Positions 1 to 6,557 of a stretch of DNA of 15,116 nucleotides are shown here, in pieces. The stretch spans positions 48,309 through 63,424 of the forward strand of contig DDLZ01000089.1 in NCBI GenBank assembly GCA_002340405.1, in the 5' to 3' direction. This DNA comes from Bacteroidales bacterium UBA2559 (GTDB lineage Bacteria; Bacteroidota; Bacteroidia; Bacteroidales; Bacteroidaceae). Positions within the stretch are counted from its first letter, which is position 1, and every line of letters starts with the position of its first letter. The notes under the pieces were generated by a model. The model was not told the origin of the DNA and made no database searches. It was given only the letters and a program-made list of their open reading frames with translations. A program made the position numbers and the translations under genes.

Positions 1-647
1 CCTCTGGTAGAAAAACTGAGCATTGCGACCCGCGGCTCTTCGAAATGGAGCAGTTTGCCGGCGGTTGCGGCCGAAGAGATAGCTATATGTGCTAGTTGTT
101 CGGCATCCGGCAGCGGATTGACGGCACAGTCGGCCAAAAGAATCACGCCGTTATTACCGTATTGAGGAGTATTGGTGATCATGATGAATGCTCCCGATAC
201 CAACGATATGCCGGGGGCGGTTTTGATTATCTGCAGTGCAGGTCTGAGAACATTACTTGTGGTGTTGCGTGCTCCGGCCAATTGGCCGTCGGCTTCACTG
301 TTTTTTATTATCAGGCATCCAAGATAGAGCGGATCGAGTACTTTTTGCTGAGCCTCTTCGAAAGTCATACCCTTGCTTTTGCGCAGTTCAAATAGCATGT
401 TGGTATAAAAATCCTTTTTAGGGTTATCAGCAGGATCAATTATTGTGGCTTTTTGGATATTTTCCAAGCCCCATAGTCCGGCAATGTCAAAAATCTCGGT
501 CTTGTTGCCTAATAAGATAAGGTCTGCCACTTCGTCGGCTAATATCCTGTCTGCCGCTTTCAGTGTGCGTTCTTCAGTACCTTCGGGCAATACAATGCGC
601 TGCCTGTTCTGCTTGGCATACGCAATGAATTTTTTCATTAAACTCAT
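1..647 (-). CDS. pta: Phosphate acetyltransferase, N-terminal part (cut by left edge)
   Basis: Phosphotransacetylase interconverts acetyl-CoA plus phosphate and acetyl phosphate plus CoA. With acetate kinase it forms the cytosolic ATP-yielding acetate pathway of fermenters. About 215 codons are present and the reading frame is open to the window edge, so the C-terminal third or so is missing (family core is about 330 residues). Visible family marks are the opening KKFIAYAKQNRQRIVLPEGTE, then the conserved patch EADGQLAGARNTTSNVLRP near residues 118-137 (compare DADGLVAGA in the family) and the GISLVSGAF strand. I chose the ATG at 647; an in-frame ATG lies three codons further in (638). No Shine-Dalgarno is visible, which is normal for Bacteroidota. 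A TACCTTTG promoter element lies 42 bases upstream. The acetate kinase gene is often next to pta, but the downstream side is outside the window. Identification is confident. Confidence 0.93.
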   Translation of the reverse strand, partial: MSLMKKFIAYAKQNRQRIVLPEGTEERTLKAADRILADEVADLILLGNKTEIFDIAGLWGLENIQKATIIDPADNPKKDFYTNMLFELRKSKGMTFEEAQQKVLDPLYLGCLIIKNSEADGQLAGARNTTSNVLRPALQIIKTAPGISLVSGAFIMITNTPQYGNNGVILLADCAVNPLPDAEQLAHIAISSAATAGKLLHFEEPRVAMLSFSTR

Positions 648-688
648 ATTCCCAATTTCAAGTAAACTCTATATAATCAAAATTTTCA

Positions 689-696
689 CAAAGGTA
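689..696 (-). promoter_or_regulatory. Promoter -7 element for pta
   Basis: On the minus strand this reads TACCTTTG, a perfect match to the Bacteroidota primary sigma -7 consensus TAnnTTTG, 42 bases before the pta start. I see no clear TTTG -33 element at the usual distance, so the assignment rests on the -7 match and the position. It lies downstream of the tRNA-Lys terminator, so pta appears to have its own transcription unit. Confidence 0.6.
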
Positions 697-774
697 CATT
701 TTTTCCGTGGGAAAAGGAATGATTATTCAGATAAAAAACCGTTAAAGAATAGCTTTATAATCAAGTTTTCAGAT

Positions 775-806
775 AAAAAATTTCCCCGCGCACCAGCACA
801 GGGAAA
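775..806 (-). terminator. Intrinsic terminator of tRNA-Lys
   Basis: On the minus strand, TTTCCCTGTGC and GCGCGGGGAAA form an 11-bp stem (two G-U pairs) with a four-base TGGT loop, followed directly by TTTTTT. It begins 15 bases after the tRNA 3' end and lies upstream of the pta promoter, so it separates the two units. On the plus strand no T-run follows the stem, so it should act in one direction only. Confidence 0.8.
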
Positions 807-820
807 AATAGTAATTTGTG

Positions 821-893
821 TGATCCGCTCGGGGTTCGAACCCGAGACCCCATCCTTAAAAGGGATGTGCTCTACCTGCTGAGCTAGCGGATC
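821..893 (-). tRNA. tRNA-Lys, anticodon UUU
   Basis: The 73-base minus-strand sequence folds into a full cloverleaf: acceptor GATCCGC/GCGGATC, D-arm GCTC/GAGC with AGCAGGTA loop, anticodon stem CATCC/GGATG with loop CTTTTAA, variable region GGGTC, and T-arm TCGGG/CCCGA with TTCGAAC. The anticodon TTT is at 858-860 and reads AAA and AAG lysine codons. The discriminator base is A. No CCA is encoded, so it must be added after transcription. A promoter lies upstream and a strong terminator downstream, so the gene looks monocistronic. Confidence 0.96.
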
Positions 894-918
894 TACCTCT
901 AAAGCCGTTAAGCGGGTG

Positions 919-950
919 CAAAGATAGAATCTTTTGTAATAACCGGCAAG
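919..950 (-). promoter_or_regulatory. Promoter of tRNA-Lys
   Basis: On the minus strand a TTG -33 element (947-949) is followed after 20 bases by a perfect -7 element TATCTTTG (919-926), matching the Bacteroidota TTTG / TAnnTTTG pattern. The -7 element ends 26 bases before the mature tRNA 5' end. It lies just beyond the stop codon of the beta-helix gene. Confidence 0.7.
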
Positions 951-962
951 TTTTTTTCTTTT

Positions 963-2636
963 TTACTCGGAATAGCCGAATAAGATCAGGCCGCCGGTCT
1001 GTTGGCGGGCTCCTTTGACATTAAGACTTTCAGCGTTTCTGTCGGTTGTAAGCGAGTATGTCGAACCTCCGTTTATGTTCAGGTTATTGCCTGTATAGAT
1101 TGAGGTGCCGGCAGTGCTCAACTTCAATACCGCATTTCCGCTTATGGTCATATCCTCTGTATCGACGGCGCGTGAGCGTATGGTGTTGTCGTTTATAGTG
1201 CAGTCCCGACCTTGGGTGATCACGGTTATGTTGCCGCCTGAAATAAGGGTGTTCGATACTGAGTTTATGGCTTTGCCGCCATCGCCGCTACATAGGAGAT
1301 ACAGGTCTCCGCCGCTGATTGTCAGGTCTCTTTTTGCCCTGATACATGCAGCCGATGCGTAGTCTTTTTCTTTTTTGTCATACAGGGGTGTACCTGCAGC
1401 TTTCAACATGGCATATCCGCCCGAAATAAGGATGCTGTCACCGGCGATTAAGCATTTGGATGCATTGCCGGCCACATCAGCGGATACTGCGCCTCCTGTC
1501 ATAGTAAGCGGTCCTGTTGTGTAAACTGCGTGACCCTTTTCATCGGTAGTGGTTATTTTGGTATATCCGCCTGCAATGAAAATGCTTGCGGTGTCGGGAC
1601 TTGTGTAGTCGGAGACTATGCCGTCATCGAAACAGTCCATATCCAGAGTTCCGCCATAGAGTCGGAACGGGCCTTCGCGTACAGCAATGCCGTCTCTTTG
1701 CGAATTGATGTTGACGGTGCCTCCATACATGGTGAAATGATCCTTGGTGTTGAGGCCGTCCTTTTTTGATGTTATGTTTATAGTTCCGGTATTTGCACGC
1801 AGAAATATGTAGTCGTCACTGCATATGCCATGCCCCCCTAATGATTTGACGTTCAATGTGCCTGAACCGCTTATAAGCAGTTGCCCCTCACTGAAGATCG
1901 TGCCTTTTTCGTCTTCGCCGGGCGCGGTGTTGTATTTGTCGCCGTCACAGAGAGTATTGACTTTGTCTTTGGCAAGAGAGAGATAGACGGATTTGCCGGT
2001 CTGTATGTTGATAGCCGCACCATTGGGATTGGTCATGGTTAATCCGTTTAAGGTAATGCAGAATCTCTTTTCGTCAAGGTCAGGGTTTTCGGTAGCGACT
2101 TTGAAAGAGCCGTTTTCGGTTGAGCCTTGAAGCAGATATCTCATTTTTGCTTTTGTTGAAACGACCCTGACATGTGCGCCGTCGGTAGTTACGGTGACTC
2201 CGTCAACTAAACCGGCCACCGTTACGGAGTTCCCTTCGTATGTAAAGGTTATGGTATTCTTTACCGTATAGTTTTCTATATAATCGTTGTCATCGGCATC
2301 GATAGGCGGTTCGGGAACATTGTTGTATTCGGGTGTTACCGTACTTTGAAAAGCCTCATTGAAATCCGGGGCCGAAGGGAAGGTCGCAGCGTTTGACACA
2401 GACTGTCCGAATGTAAGACTGTCGAGCATGCTGAAATGGTAGGATGCGGTAAGTTCTCCGCCAAGGCGGAACAGTGCAAGAGTATAATCTTGGTCAAAAC
2501 TGATACTGTCAACCGCTCCATAATTACAATAACGTACAACTCCGTCATTCTGATAGAAATGGAGTTTATCTGTCCCGGCTGTTACAGACGACAGGACGAA
2601 TGCTGCAAAGGACAGCAGAAATAAACGGCGCATCAT
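963..2636 (-). CDS. Secreted parallel beta-helix protein, Cthe_2159 carbohydrate-binding type
   Basis: A 557-residue exported protein. Residues 1-20 form a Sec signal peptide (MMRRLFLLSFAAFVLSSVTA) with no lipobox cysteine. Residues about 23-79 are a short beta module with two repeats ending in DSISF and DSLTF. Residues 80-118 are a Pro/Asp-rich linker. From about 120 to the end there are roughly ten beta-helix rungs with recurrent GG turns and DG positions, for example KDGLNT, RDGIAV and DDGIVS, and strands such as LTISGGDLYL. This layout matches the Cthe_2159 family (carbohydrate-binding domain-containing protein, PF14262), whose founder binds polygalacturonate and cellulose through calcium. 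The ligand here is unknown. The start overlaps the stop of the upstream gene as ATGA, so translation is probably coupled. A second ATG follows at once (MM). No T9SS C-terminal domain is present. Family assignment is fairly confident; function is inferred. Confidence 0.8.
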   Translation of the reverse strand: MMRRLFLLSFAAFVLSSVTAGTDKLHFYQNDGVVRYCNYGAVDSISFDQDYTLALFRLGGELTASYHFSMLDSLTFGQSVSNAATFPSAPDFNEAFQSTVTPEYNNVPEPPIDADDNDYIENYTVKNTITFTYEGNSVTVAGLVDGVTVTTDGAHVRVVSTKAKMRYLLQGSTENGSFKVATENPDLDEKRFCITLNGLTMTNPNGAAINIQTGKSVYLSLAKDKVNTLCDGDKYNTAPGEDEKGTIFSEGQLLISGSGTLNVKSLGGHGICSDDYIFLRANTGTINITSKKDGLNTKDHFTMYGGTVNINSQRDGIAVREGPFRLYGGTLDMDCFDDGIVSDYTSPDTASIFIAGGYTKITTTDEKGHAVYTTGPLTMTGGAVSADVAGNASKCLIAGDSILISGGYAMLKAAGTPLYDKKEKDYASAACIRAKRDLTISGGDLYLLCSGDGGKAINSVSNTLISGGNITVITQGRDCTINDNTIRSRAVDTEDMTISGNAVLKLSTAGTSIYTGNNLNINGGSTYSLTTDRNAESLNVKGARQQTGGLILFGYSE

Positions 2637-3028
2637 TTTACTATTTTAATGGTTTTGCCGCCTGCGCGCAACAGGTATATACCTCCGGGCAGACTGTTAA
2701 TTACCGCATCCTGAGACTCTGATTGACCGTCGATGATAATCTTTCCGCTAAGGTCATAGACCGTTATCGGAGTATATTGGTTAAACAGTGTTTCTTCTAC
2801 CGATGTGATATCGGTGAAAAAGAGTCTGCTTATAGAAGATAGTATATATGCAGTAGCTGAGCCATCATAATATGTGGCTACCAATTTTCCGGACTCAAAG
2901 GTAATTTTTCTCAGAGCCTCAAGATTGAGGCTCTGTTGTTCCCCGTCCGTGCCGGTGATGACAAGATCCTGACTGAACAGAGGTATTGTCATTAGAGTTA
3001 CCAGGCAGAGAGATAAAATTTTCTTCAT
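2633..3028 (-). CDS. Small exported protein with T9SS type A-like C-terminal domain
   Basis: A 131-residue protein. Residues 1-20 are a signal peptide (MKKILSLCLVTLMTIPLFSQ). Residues about 20-76 form a beta module with strands ending in RKITF and SRLFF, aligning with the N-terminal module of the next gene's product. Residues about 87-131 resemble a Por secretion system type A tail: VYDLSGKII, then LPGGIYLLRAGGKTIKIVK, the typical G-x-Y-hydrophobic and terminal KIVK pattern. Nothing but the small module lies between signal and tail, so there is no enzyme domain to export. It sits 21 bases after the DUF2490 gene and overlaps the next start by four bases, so it is the middle gene of a three-gene operon. 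It may be a remnant, a surface adaptor, or a partner of the beta-helix protein; the sequence does not decide. I do not recognise a named family for the whole protein. Confidence 0.75.
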   Translation of the reverse strand: MKKILSLCLVTLMTIPLFSQDLVITGTDGEQQSLNLEALRKITFESGKLVATYYDGSATAYILSSISRLFFTDITSVEETLFNQYTPITVYDLSGKIIIDGQSESQDAVINSLPGGIYLLRAGGKTIKIVK

Positions 3029-3049
3029 TTTTTTACTGATATTATATGT

Positions 3050-3919
3050 TTAAAGTTCAAATTTATAATTAATGCTTATTACCGAACCCGAAGGCTCGTC
3101 CTCGTCCGTCCTGTCTTGCCAAAGATAGGCAATTTTGAAATTATGTCTATTGGCGAAGGTGAATTCCACACCGGCAGTCAAACGTGTCTTGTCAAGAGCC
3201 AGTTTCCGATCGGTCCTGTTGAAAAATTCGAAAGAGGCAAACGGGTTATATTTCCAGTTGGGTATGTCGTAGTCAACACCTATCCTTGAACGCAGGACGC
3301 TCTTGTCGCCGCCGCCCTTCCATACGTTTTCTGTAATGGGTGAATCGAAGGCTACAAAGTCATCGATTTCCGGGTCATACTCTGCATAGAAACGGTGTTG
3401 TGTTCTGGATGTCTCAACACTGTCGGAAAAGGTGTACTGGAAGTTCTCCCTCAACGAGAATTTAAATCGGCCGACTTCAAGTGCGCTCTGCAGCGATGCT
3501 ATGAAACGGTGTTTGTTCTCCCAATAGGATTCGGTAAAATTATAATCGTGGCCTCCGTCAATGTAGTATTCCGGATCCTGATTGTCCGGGATATCATAGA
3601 GTTCACCTTTGTACTTTACCGATTCGGGATTCAGAACTCTTATGAATTTATATTCCGCAGCTGCCTTTATGTTGAATGTTTTGTCAAAGTTCCGGTAAAG
3701 ACGTTTGCTGAAAGATATTCCGGTACTCCATCGGTCTGTCGCTTTGAGGTAGTCCGTAAGGCGGTATTGGACTTCTAAATCGAGATGCGTTCCCTTTGAT
3801 ATCTTTTTTTCGACTCCCACGCCCGTCCAAAGTCCGAAAGTGTTCTGACCAAAGACAGGCAGACTTCCAAACATTGCAAGAACAGTGCAGGTCAAAACCG
3901 TGCGCGGAAAGATTCTCAT
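3050..3919 (-). CDS. DUF2490 family outer-membrane beta-barrel protein
   Basis: A protein of 289 residues from the chosen ATG. A GTG two codons upstream (3925) is possible but falls in a hairpin. Residues 1-25 are a signal peptide (MRIFPRTVL...LPVFGQ). The mature part alternates amphipathic strands rich in aromatic and charged residues, for example LWTGVGVEKKI, LDLEVQYRL, RFIASLQSAL and FKIAYLWQD. It ends in INYKFEL, where a near-terminal Phe resembles barrel C-terminal strands. This fits DUF2490, a Bacteroidota family of predicted outer-membrane barrels of unknown function. A loop near residues 105-130 is acidic and Tyr-rich. It is first in an operon with two exported proteins, suggesting an envelope role. 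Transport or anchoring would be inference only. Confidence 0.8.
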   Translation of the reverse strand: MRIFPRTVLTCTVLAMFGSLPVFGQNTFGLWTGVGVEKKISKGTHLDLEVQYRLTDYLKATDRWSTGISFSKRLYRNFDKTFNIKAAAEYKFIRVLNPESVKYKGELYDIPDNQDPEYYIDGGHDYNFTESYWENKHRFIASLQSALEVGRFKFSLRENFQYTFSDSVETSRTQHRFYAEYDPEIDDFVAFDSPITENVWKGGGDKSVLRSRIGVDYDIPNWKYNPFASFEFFNRTDRKLALDKTRLTAGVEFTFANRHNFKIAYLWQDRTDEDEPSGSVISINYKFEL

Positions 3920-3982
3920 AATCACTCTGATTAGTATTTGCCGGCCGCCGGCCTTTAATATTTGACCGCTTTATGGCCCGGC
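3920..3982 (-). promoter_or_regulatory. Structured 5' leader of the DUF2490 operon
   Basis: The predicted leader has two compact hairpins. One, GCCGG-CGG-CCGGC at 3940-3952, lies in the middle. The other, AATCA-GAG-TGATT at 3920-3932, touches the start codon at 3919. A third segment, GCCGGGCC at 3975-3982, can pair with GGCCGGC (3940-3946 or 3947-3953), which would compete with the central hairpin. Pairing is read by eye; any control of translation is inference. Confidence 0.35.
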
Positions 3983-3990
3983 TCTTCATG

Positions 3991-3998
3991 CAAAGATA
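3991..3998 (-). promoter_or_regulatory. Promoter -7 element for the DUF2490 operon
   Basis: On the minus strand this reads TATCTTTG, a perfect TAnnTTTG -7 match, identical to those before tRNA-Lys and psd. The -33 region is AT-rich without a clear TTTG. It would give a leader of roughly 65 bases before the ATG at 3919. Confidence 0.6.
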
Positions 3999-4041
3999 TA
4001 AATTACTTGTTTATAATGAATGAAATGAAAGCTAAAATTAT

Positions 4042-4049
4042 TATCTTCG
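4042..4049 (+). promoter_or_regulatory. Probable promoter -7 element for frr
   Basis: TATCTTCG matches TAnnTTTG with one change (C at the seventh position) and lies 24 bases before the frr ATG. No good -33 TTTG is seen. The same variant followed by TGCT occurs before tadA on the other strand, which supports it as a real element. Confidence 0.45.
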
Positions 4050-4073
4050 TGCTTTAACTAAAAAACTACAGAT

Positions 4074-4634
4074 ATGTTCGATGTAAACAAATGTCTCGGC
4101 GATGCTGAGGAGCAGATGGAACTGGCTATTATTCATCTTGAGGACGAATATGCCCATATTCGCGCCGGTAAGGCTAATGTGCGCATTCTGGATGATATCC
4201 GTGTGGATTCATACGGTACGATGGTAGCGCTCGACAATGTTGCTGCACTTTCAACCCCCGACGTCCGTACTATTGCCATACGTCCCTGGGATAGGAATAT
4301 GCTCAAGGTAATAGAGAAAGCGATTATCAATTCGTCGGTCGGGATTATGCCTACCAACAACGGCGAAATAATCCGTTTGGCCATACCGCCCCTTACCGAG
4401 GAGCGTCGTCGCGAACTGGTTAGGCAGAGTGGTAAAGCCAATGAAAATACAAAGATTTCAATAAGGAATGCACGGCGCGACAGTATGGAGTATTTGAAGA
4501 GGGCCCTGAAAGACGGCCTGTCGGAGGATGCTAAAAAGGATGCAGAGGATAAGCTTCAAAAGCTGCATGACAAGTACATTAAGAAGTCCGATGAACTGTT
4601 CGCCGAAAAGGAGAAGGAGATAATGACCATTTAA
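4074..4634 (+). CDS. frr: Ribosome recycling factor
   Basis: RRF works with EF-G to split post-termination ribosomes in the cytoplasm so that subunits can start a new round. The 186-residue product has the full family length (about 185). Family marks include the N-terminal three-helix part ([21 protein letters not shown], residues about 28-48), the small domain [41 protein letters not shown] near residues 96-118, and the long charged C-terminal helices ending EKEKEIMTI. The ATG at 4074 is the only sensible start. rsgA follows after 7 bases and both genes serve ribosome function, so they are likely co-transcribed. In most bacteria pyrH precedes frr directly; here pyrH lies about 2.75 kb downstream and the upstream neighbour is a divergent envelope operon. 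Confidence 0.97.
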   Translation: MFDVNKCLGDAEEQMELAIIHLEDEYAHIRAGKANVRILDDIRVDSYGTMVALDNVAALSTPDVRTIAIRPWDRNMLKVIEKAIINSSVGIMPTNNGEIIRLAIPPLTEERRRELVRQSGKANENTKISIRNARRDSMEYLKRALKDGLSEDAKKDAEDKLQKLHDKYIKKSDELFAEKEKEIMTI

Positions 4635-4641
4635 GCTTCTT

Positions 4642-5583
4642 ATGCGCGGATTGGTAATAAGAAGTACGGGAAGCAGCTATCTGGTACGTACCGATGACGG
4701 CGCAACCCGGGAGTGTGTCATTAAGGGTACATTCAGGATAAAAGGTATAAAGAGTACGAATCCGATTGCAGTCGGTGATTATGTCAGGATAGATTTGGCA
4801 GAACCGGGTTCGCCCTCGTATATAACGGCTATAGAGGATCGGCGGAATTATATTATCCGGCGGTCCTCTAATCTTTCAAAACAGTCTCATATTCTTGCAT
4901 GCAATCTTGACCAGTGCATGCTCGTTGTAACCGTGAATTATCCGGTCACTTCGACCGTATTCATAGACAGGTTCCTTGCTTCGGCTCATGCATATCGTGT
5001 TCCGGTTATTTTGGTGTTCAATAAGGTTGACCTGCTTTCAGACGAAGAAAAAACAGACCTCAATGAGCTTTGCACCTTATACGGGGATATAGGTTACAGA
5101 TGTATTACATGTGATGCTCTGCATGGTGTGGGCACCGATGTCGTTAATGACGCATTGAAGGGAAAGGTTACGCTTATTGCCGGAAATTCCGGTGTAGGTA
5201 AGAGTACCCTTATCAACCGTATCCTTCCTGAACTGGATCTGCGTACTGGTGAAATTTCGGAAAAGTACAACACGGGGATGCATATCACAACATTTTCCGA
5301 GATGTTTCCTCTGCCCGAAGGGGGTTGGATCATAGATACACCCGGAATCAAGGGATTCGGCAGTTTCGATATGGAGCGGGAGGAGATAAGCCATTATTTC
5401 CCGGAAATTTTCAAACATGCTGCCAAATGCCGCTATGGGAACTGCACTCACACCTGTGAGCCGGATTGTGCGGTTATACTTGCTGTTGAGGCGGGTGAGA
5501 TCCATCTGTCCCGATACATAAGCTACCTGAGCATGATGGAAGATGAGGACGAGGGTAAGTATCGCAAGGACGATTACGCTTAG
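4642..5583 (+). CDS. rsgA: Small ribosomal subunit biogenesis GTPase RsgA
   Basis: RsgA is a circularly permuted GTPase that binds the 30S subunit late in assembly and releases maturation factors. The 313-residue product shows an N-terminal OB fold (about 1-70). The permuted G motifs follow: G4 NKVD at 127-130, P-loop GNSGVGKST at 181-189 and G3 DTPG at 232-235. The switch region GMHITT (about 212-217) carries the conserved histidine. The C-terminal zinc site is C263, C268, H270 and C276 in the family spacing C-x4-C-x-H-x5-C. Length and order are normal. The start lies 7 bases after the frr stop, so the two form a pair. The gene converges on tadA with 32 bases between stop codons and no obvious terminator there. 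Confidence 0.97.
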   Translation: MRGLVIRSTGSSYLVRTDDGATRECVIKGTFRIKGIKSTNPIAVGDYVRIDLAEPGSPSYITAIEDRRNYIIRRSSNLSKQSHILACNLDQCMLVVTVNYPVTSTVFIDRFLASAHAYRVPVILVFNKVDLLSDEEKTDLNELCTLYGDIGYRCITCDALHGVGTDVVNDALKGKVTLIAGNSGVGKSTLINRILPELDLRTGEISEKYNTGMHITTFSEMFPLPEGGWIIDTPGIKGFGSFDMEREEISHYFPEIFKHAAKCRYGNCTHTCEPDCAVILAVEAGEIHLSRYISYLSMMEDEDEGKYRKDDYA

Positions 5584-5615
5584 CGGGTATGCTCCGAAGG
5601 ATTACGCCCCCGGTC

Positions 5616-6065
5616 TTAACGTCTTTTTCTGAAAAATTCCTGAATGAGTGCAGCCGATTCGTCGGCCATAACTCCCGATGCGACCTCTGTCTTGGGATGG
5701 AGAACATTGGGAGCGTATTTTGTGTAGCCGCGTTTTTCGTCGGAAGCTCCGTAAACCAGACGGCCCAGTTGAGCCCATCCTAAGGCTCCTGCACACATGC
5801 TGCAGGGTTCCAGCGTCACATACATGGTGCATTGGTCCAGATATTTTCCGCCTAAGTATGCAGCAGCAGCGGTTATGGCCTGCATTTCGGCATGGGCAGT
5901 GATATCATTCAGCCTCTCGGTAAGGTTACGGGCACGTGCTATTACTGCTCCCTGACATACTACAACAGCGCCTACCGGAATTTCTCCTTCGGCAGCGGCC
6001 ATGCGGGCTTCATCGAACGCAATCTTCATGAACTTTTCGTCCTGTTTTTCCACATCGGTCAGCAT
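5616..6065 (-). CDS. tadA: tRNA-specific adenosine deaminase (A34 to inosine)
   Basis: TadA deaminates the wobble adenosine of tRNA-Arg(ACG) to inosine. The 149-residue product has the cytidine/deoxycytidylate deaminase zinc signature: HAE at 58-60 (H58 ligand, E60 proton shuttle) and PCSMC at 87-91 (C88 and C91 ligands). EGEIPVGAVVV at about 26-36 and the tail MADESAALIQEFFRKRR are also typical of TadA. Family length is about 150. I chose the ATG at 6065; an ATG 12 codons inside (FMKIAF) is an alternative start. Divergent from yraN and convergent with rsgA, it appears to be a single-gene unit. A guanine deaminase or other nucleoside deaminase is a less likely reading. Confidence 0.92.
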   Translation of the reverse strand: MLTDVEKQDEKFMKIAFDEARMAAAEGEIPVGAVVVCQGAVIARARNLTERLNDITAHAEMQAITAAAAYLGGKYLDQCTMYVTLEPCSMCAGALGWAQLGRLVYGASDEKRGYTKYAPNVLHPKTEVASGVMADESAALIQEFFRKRR

Positions 6066-6124
6066 AATATCTTCTTTTTGAACGAATTAGAGTAGTTTAG
6101 TTCAATTTTCTCTATAATTTAGCA

Positions 6125-6132
6125 CGAAGGTA
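6125..6132 (-). promoter_or_regulatory. Possible promoter -7 element for tadA
   Basis: On the minus strand this reads TACCTTCG, one mismatch from TAnnTTTG, 59 bases before the tadA ATG. It is followed by TGCT, as in the frr element. The -33 region is not recognisable. Assignment is tentative. Confidence 0.38.
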
Positions 6133-6138
6133 TCGATT

Positions 6139-6173
6139 TTTGGTCATGGTCTCTCTATTTCTGATTAAATTTG
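6139..6173 (+). promoter_or_regulatory. Promoter of yraN-birA-pyrH
   Basis: TTTG at 6139-6142 is followed after 23 bases by TAAATTTG at 6166-6173, a perfect -7 element. The next ATG is at 6192, giving a very short leader. The spacing is slightly long for the -33/-7 pair. The -7 element overlaps an upstream in-frame TTG (6171), which argues against that codon being the start. Confidence 0.55.
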
Positions 6174-6191
6174 CATGAAAATCTAATTAGC

Positions 6192-6557
6192 ATGGCAAAA
6201 CATCATAATGTAGGGCGCGATGGTGAAAATATTGCCGCCCGGTATCTTGAAGGAGAGGGATACAGGATAATGGACCGTAACTGGCGTTGCGGGCACAAAG
6301 AGATAGACATGGTTGTCCGTAATGAGAACACTATAGTGTTCGTGGAGGTTAAGACGCGGTGTGGAACGGAGTATGGCAATCCTGAGGATGCTGTGAACTT
6401 CAGGAAAATTAGACGGATTGTAAATTCGGCCGATGCCTATCTGCGGTTACATTCGATTGATCTGGATGTGCGTTTCGACATTGTTACGGTTGTTGTGGAA
6501 AACGGTGTATTTAAGGTTGAACATATTAAGGAGGCGTTTTACCCGCCTATTGAGTGA
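6192..6557 (+). CDS. YraN family predicted nuclease-fold protein (UPF0102)
   Basis: A 121-residue cytosolic protein of the YraN/UPF0102 family, which has the restriction endonuclease-like fold and is linked by fold to DNA processing; its role is not settled. Visible marks are GRDGENIAARYLE at 8-20, the acidic pair KEID at 36-39 and VEVKTR at 51-56. Together these give the E12, D39 and E52-x-K54 pattern of a PD-(D/E)xK site. Length is normal (about 120). I chose the ATG at 6192 over the in-frame TTG at 6171 because the latter lies in the promoter. The stop codon overlaps the birA start, so the two are translationally coupled. Family identification is strong; activity is unproven. Confidence 0.93.
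   Translation: MAKHHNVGRDGENIAARYLEGEGYRIMDRNWRCGHKEIDMVVRNENTIVFVEVKTRCGTEYGNPEDAVNFRKIRRIVNSADAYLRLHSIDLDVRFDIVTVVVENGVFKVEHIKEAFYPPIE

Noticed and set aside
96..882. Plus-strand open frames over pta and tRNA-Lys
   Set aside because: They are shadows of pta on the other strand or run through the tRNA and terminator; no family features are seen in their products.
963..2636. Internal DNA repeats in the beta-helix gene
   Set aside because: The protein shows repeating rungs, but the DNA is too diverged to count as a nucleotide repeat.
3920..3925. GTG start for the DUF2490 gene
   Set aside because: Two codons upstream of an ATG and within a small hairpin; the ATG at 3919 already gives a complete signal peptide.
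5572..5607. Direct repeat GATTACGC at 5572-5579 and 5600-5607
   Set aside because: Only eight bases, one copy in the rsgA end and one in the intergenic gap; no mobile element, hairpin or wider repeat accompanies it, so chance is likely.
5584..5615. Terminator between rsgA and tadA
   Set aside because: The gap is GC-rich in part, but I could not find a convincing stem with a T-run in either direction.
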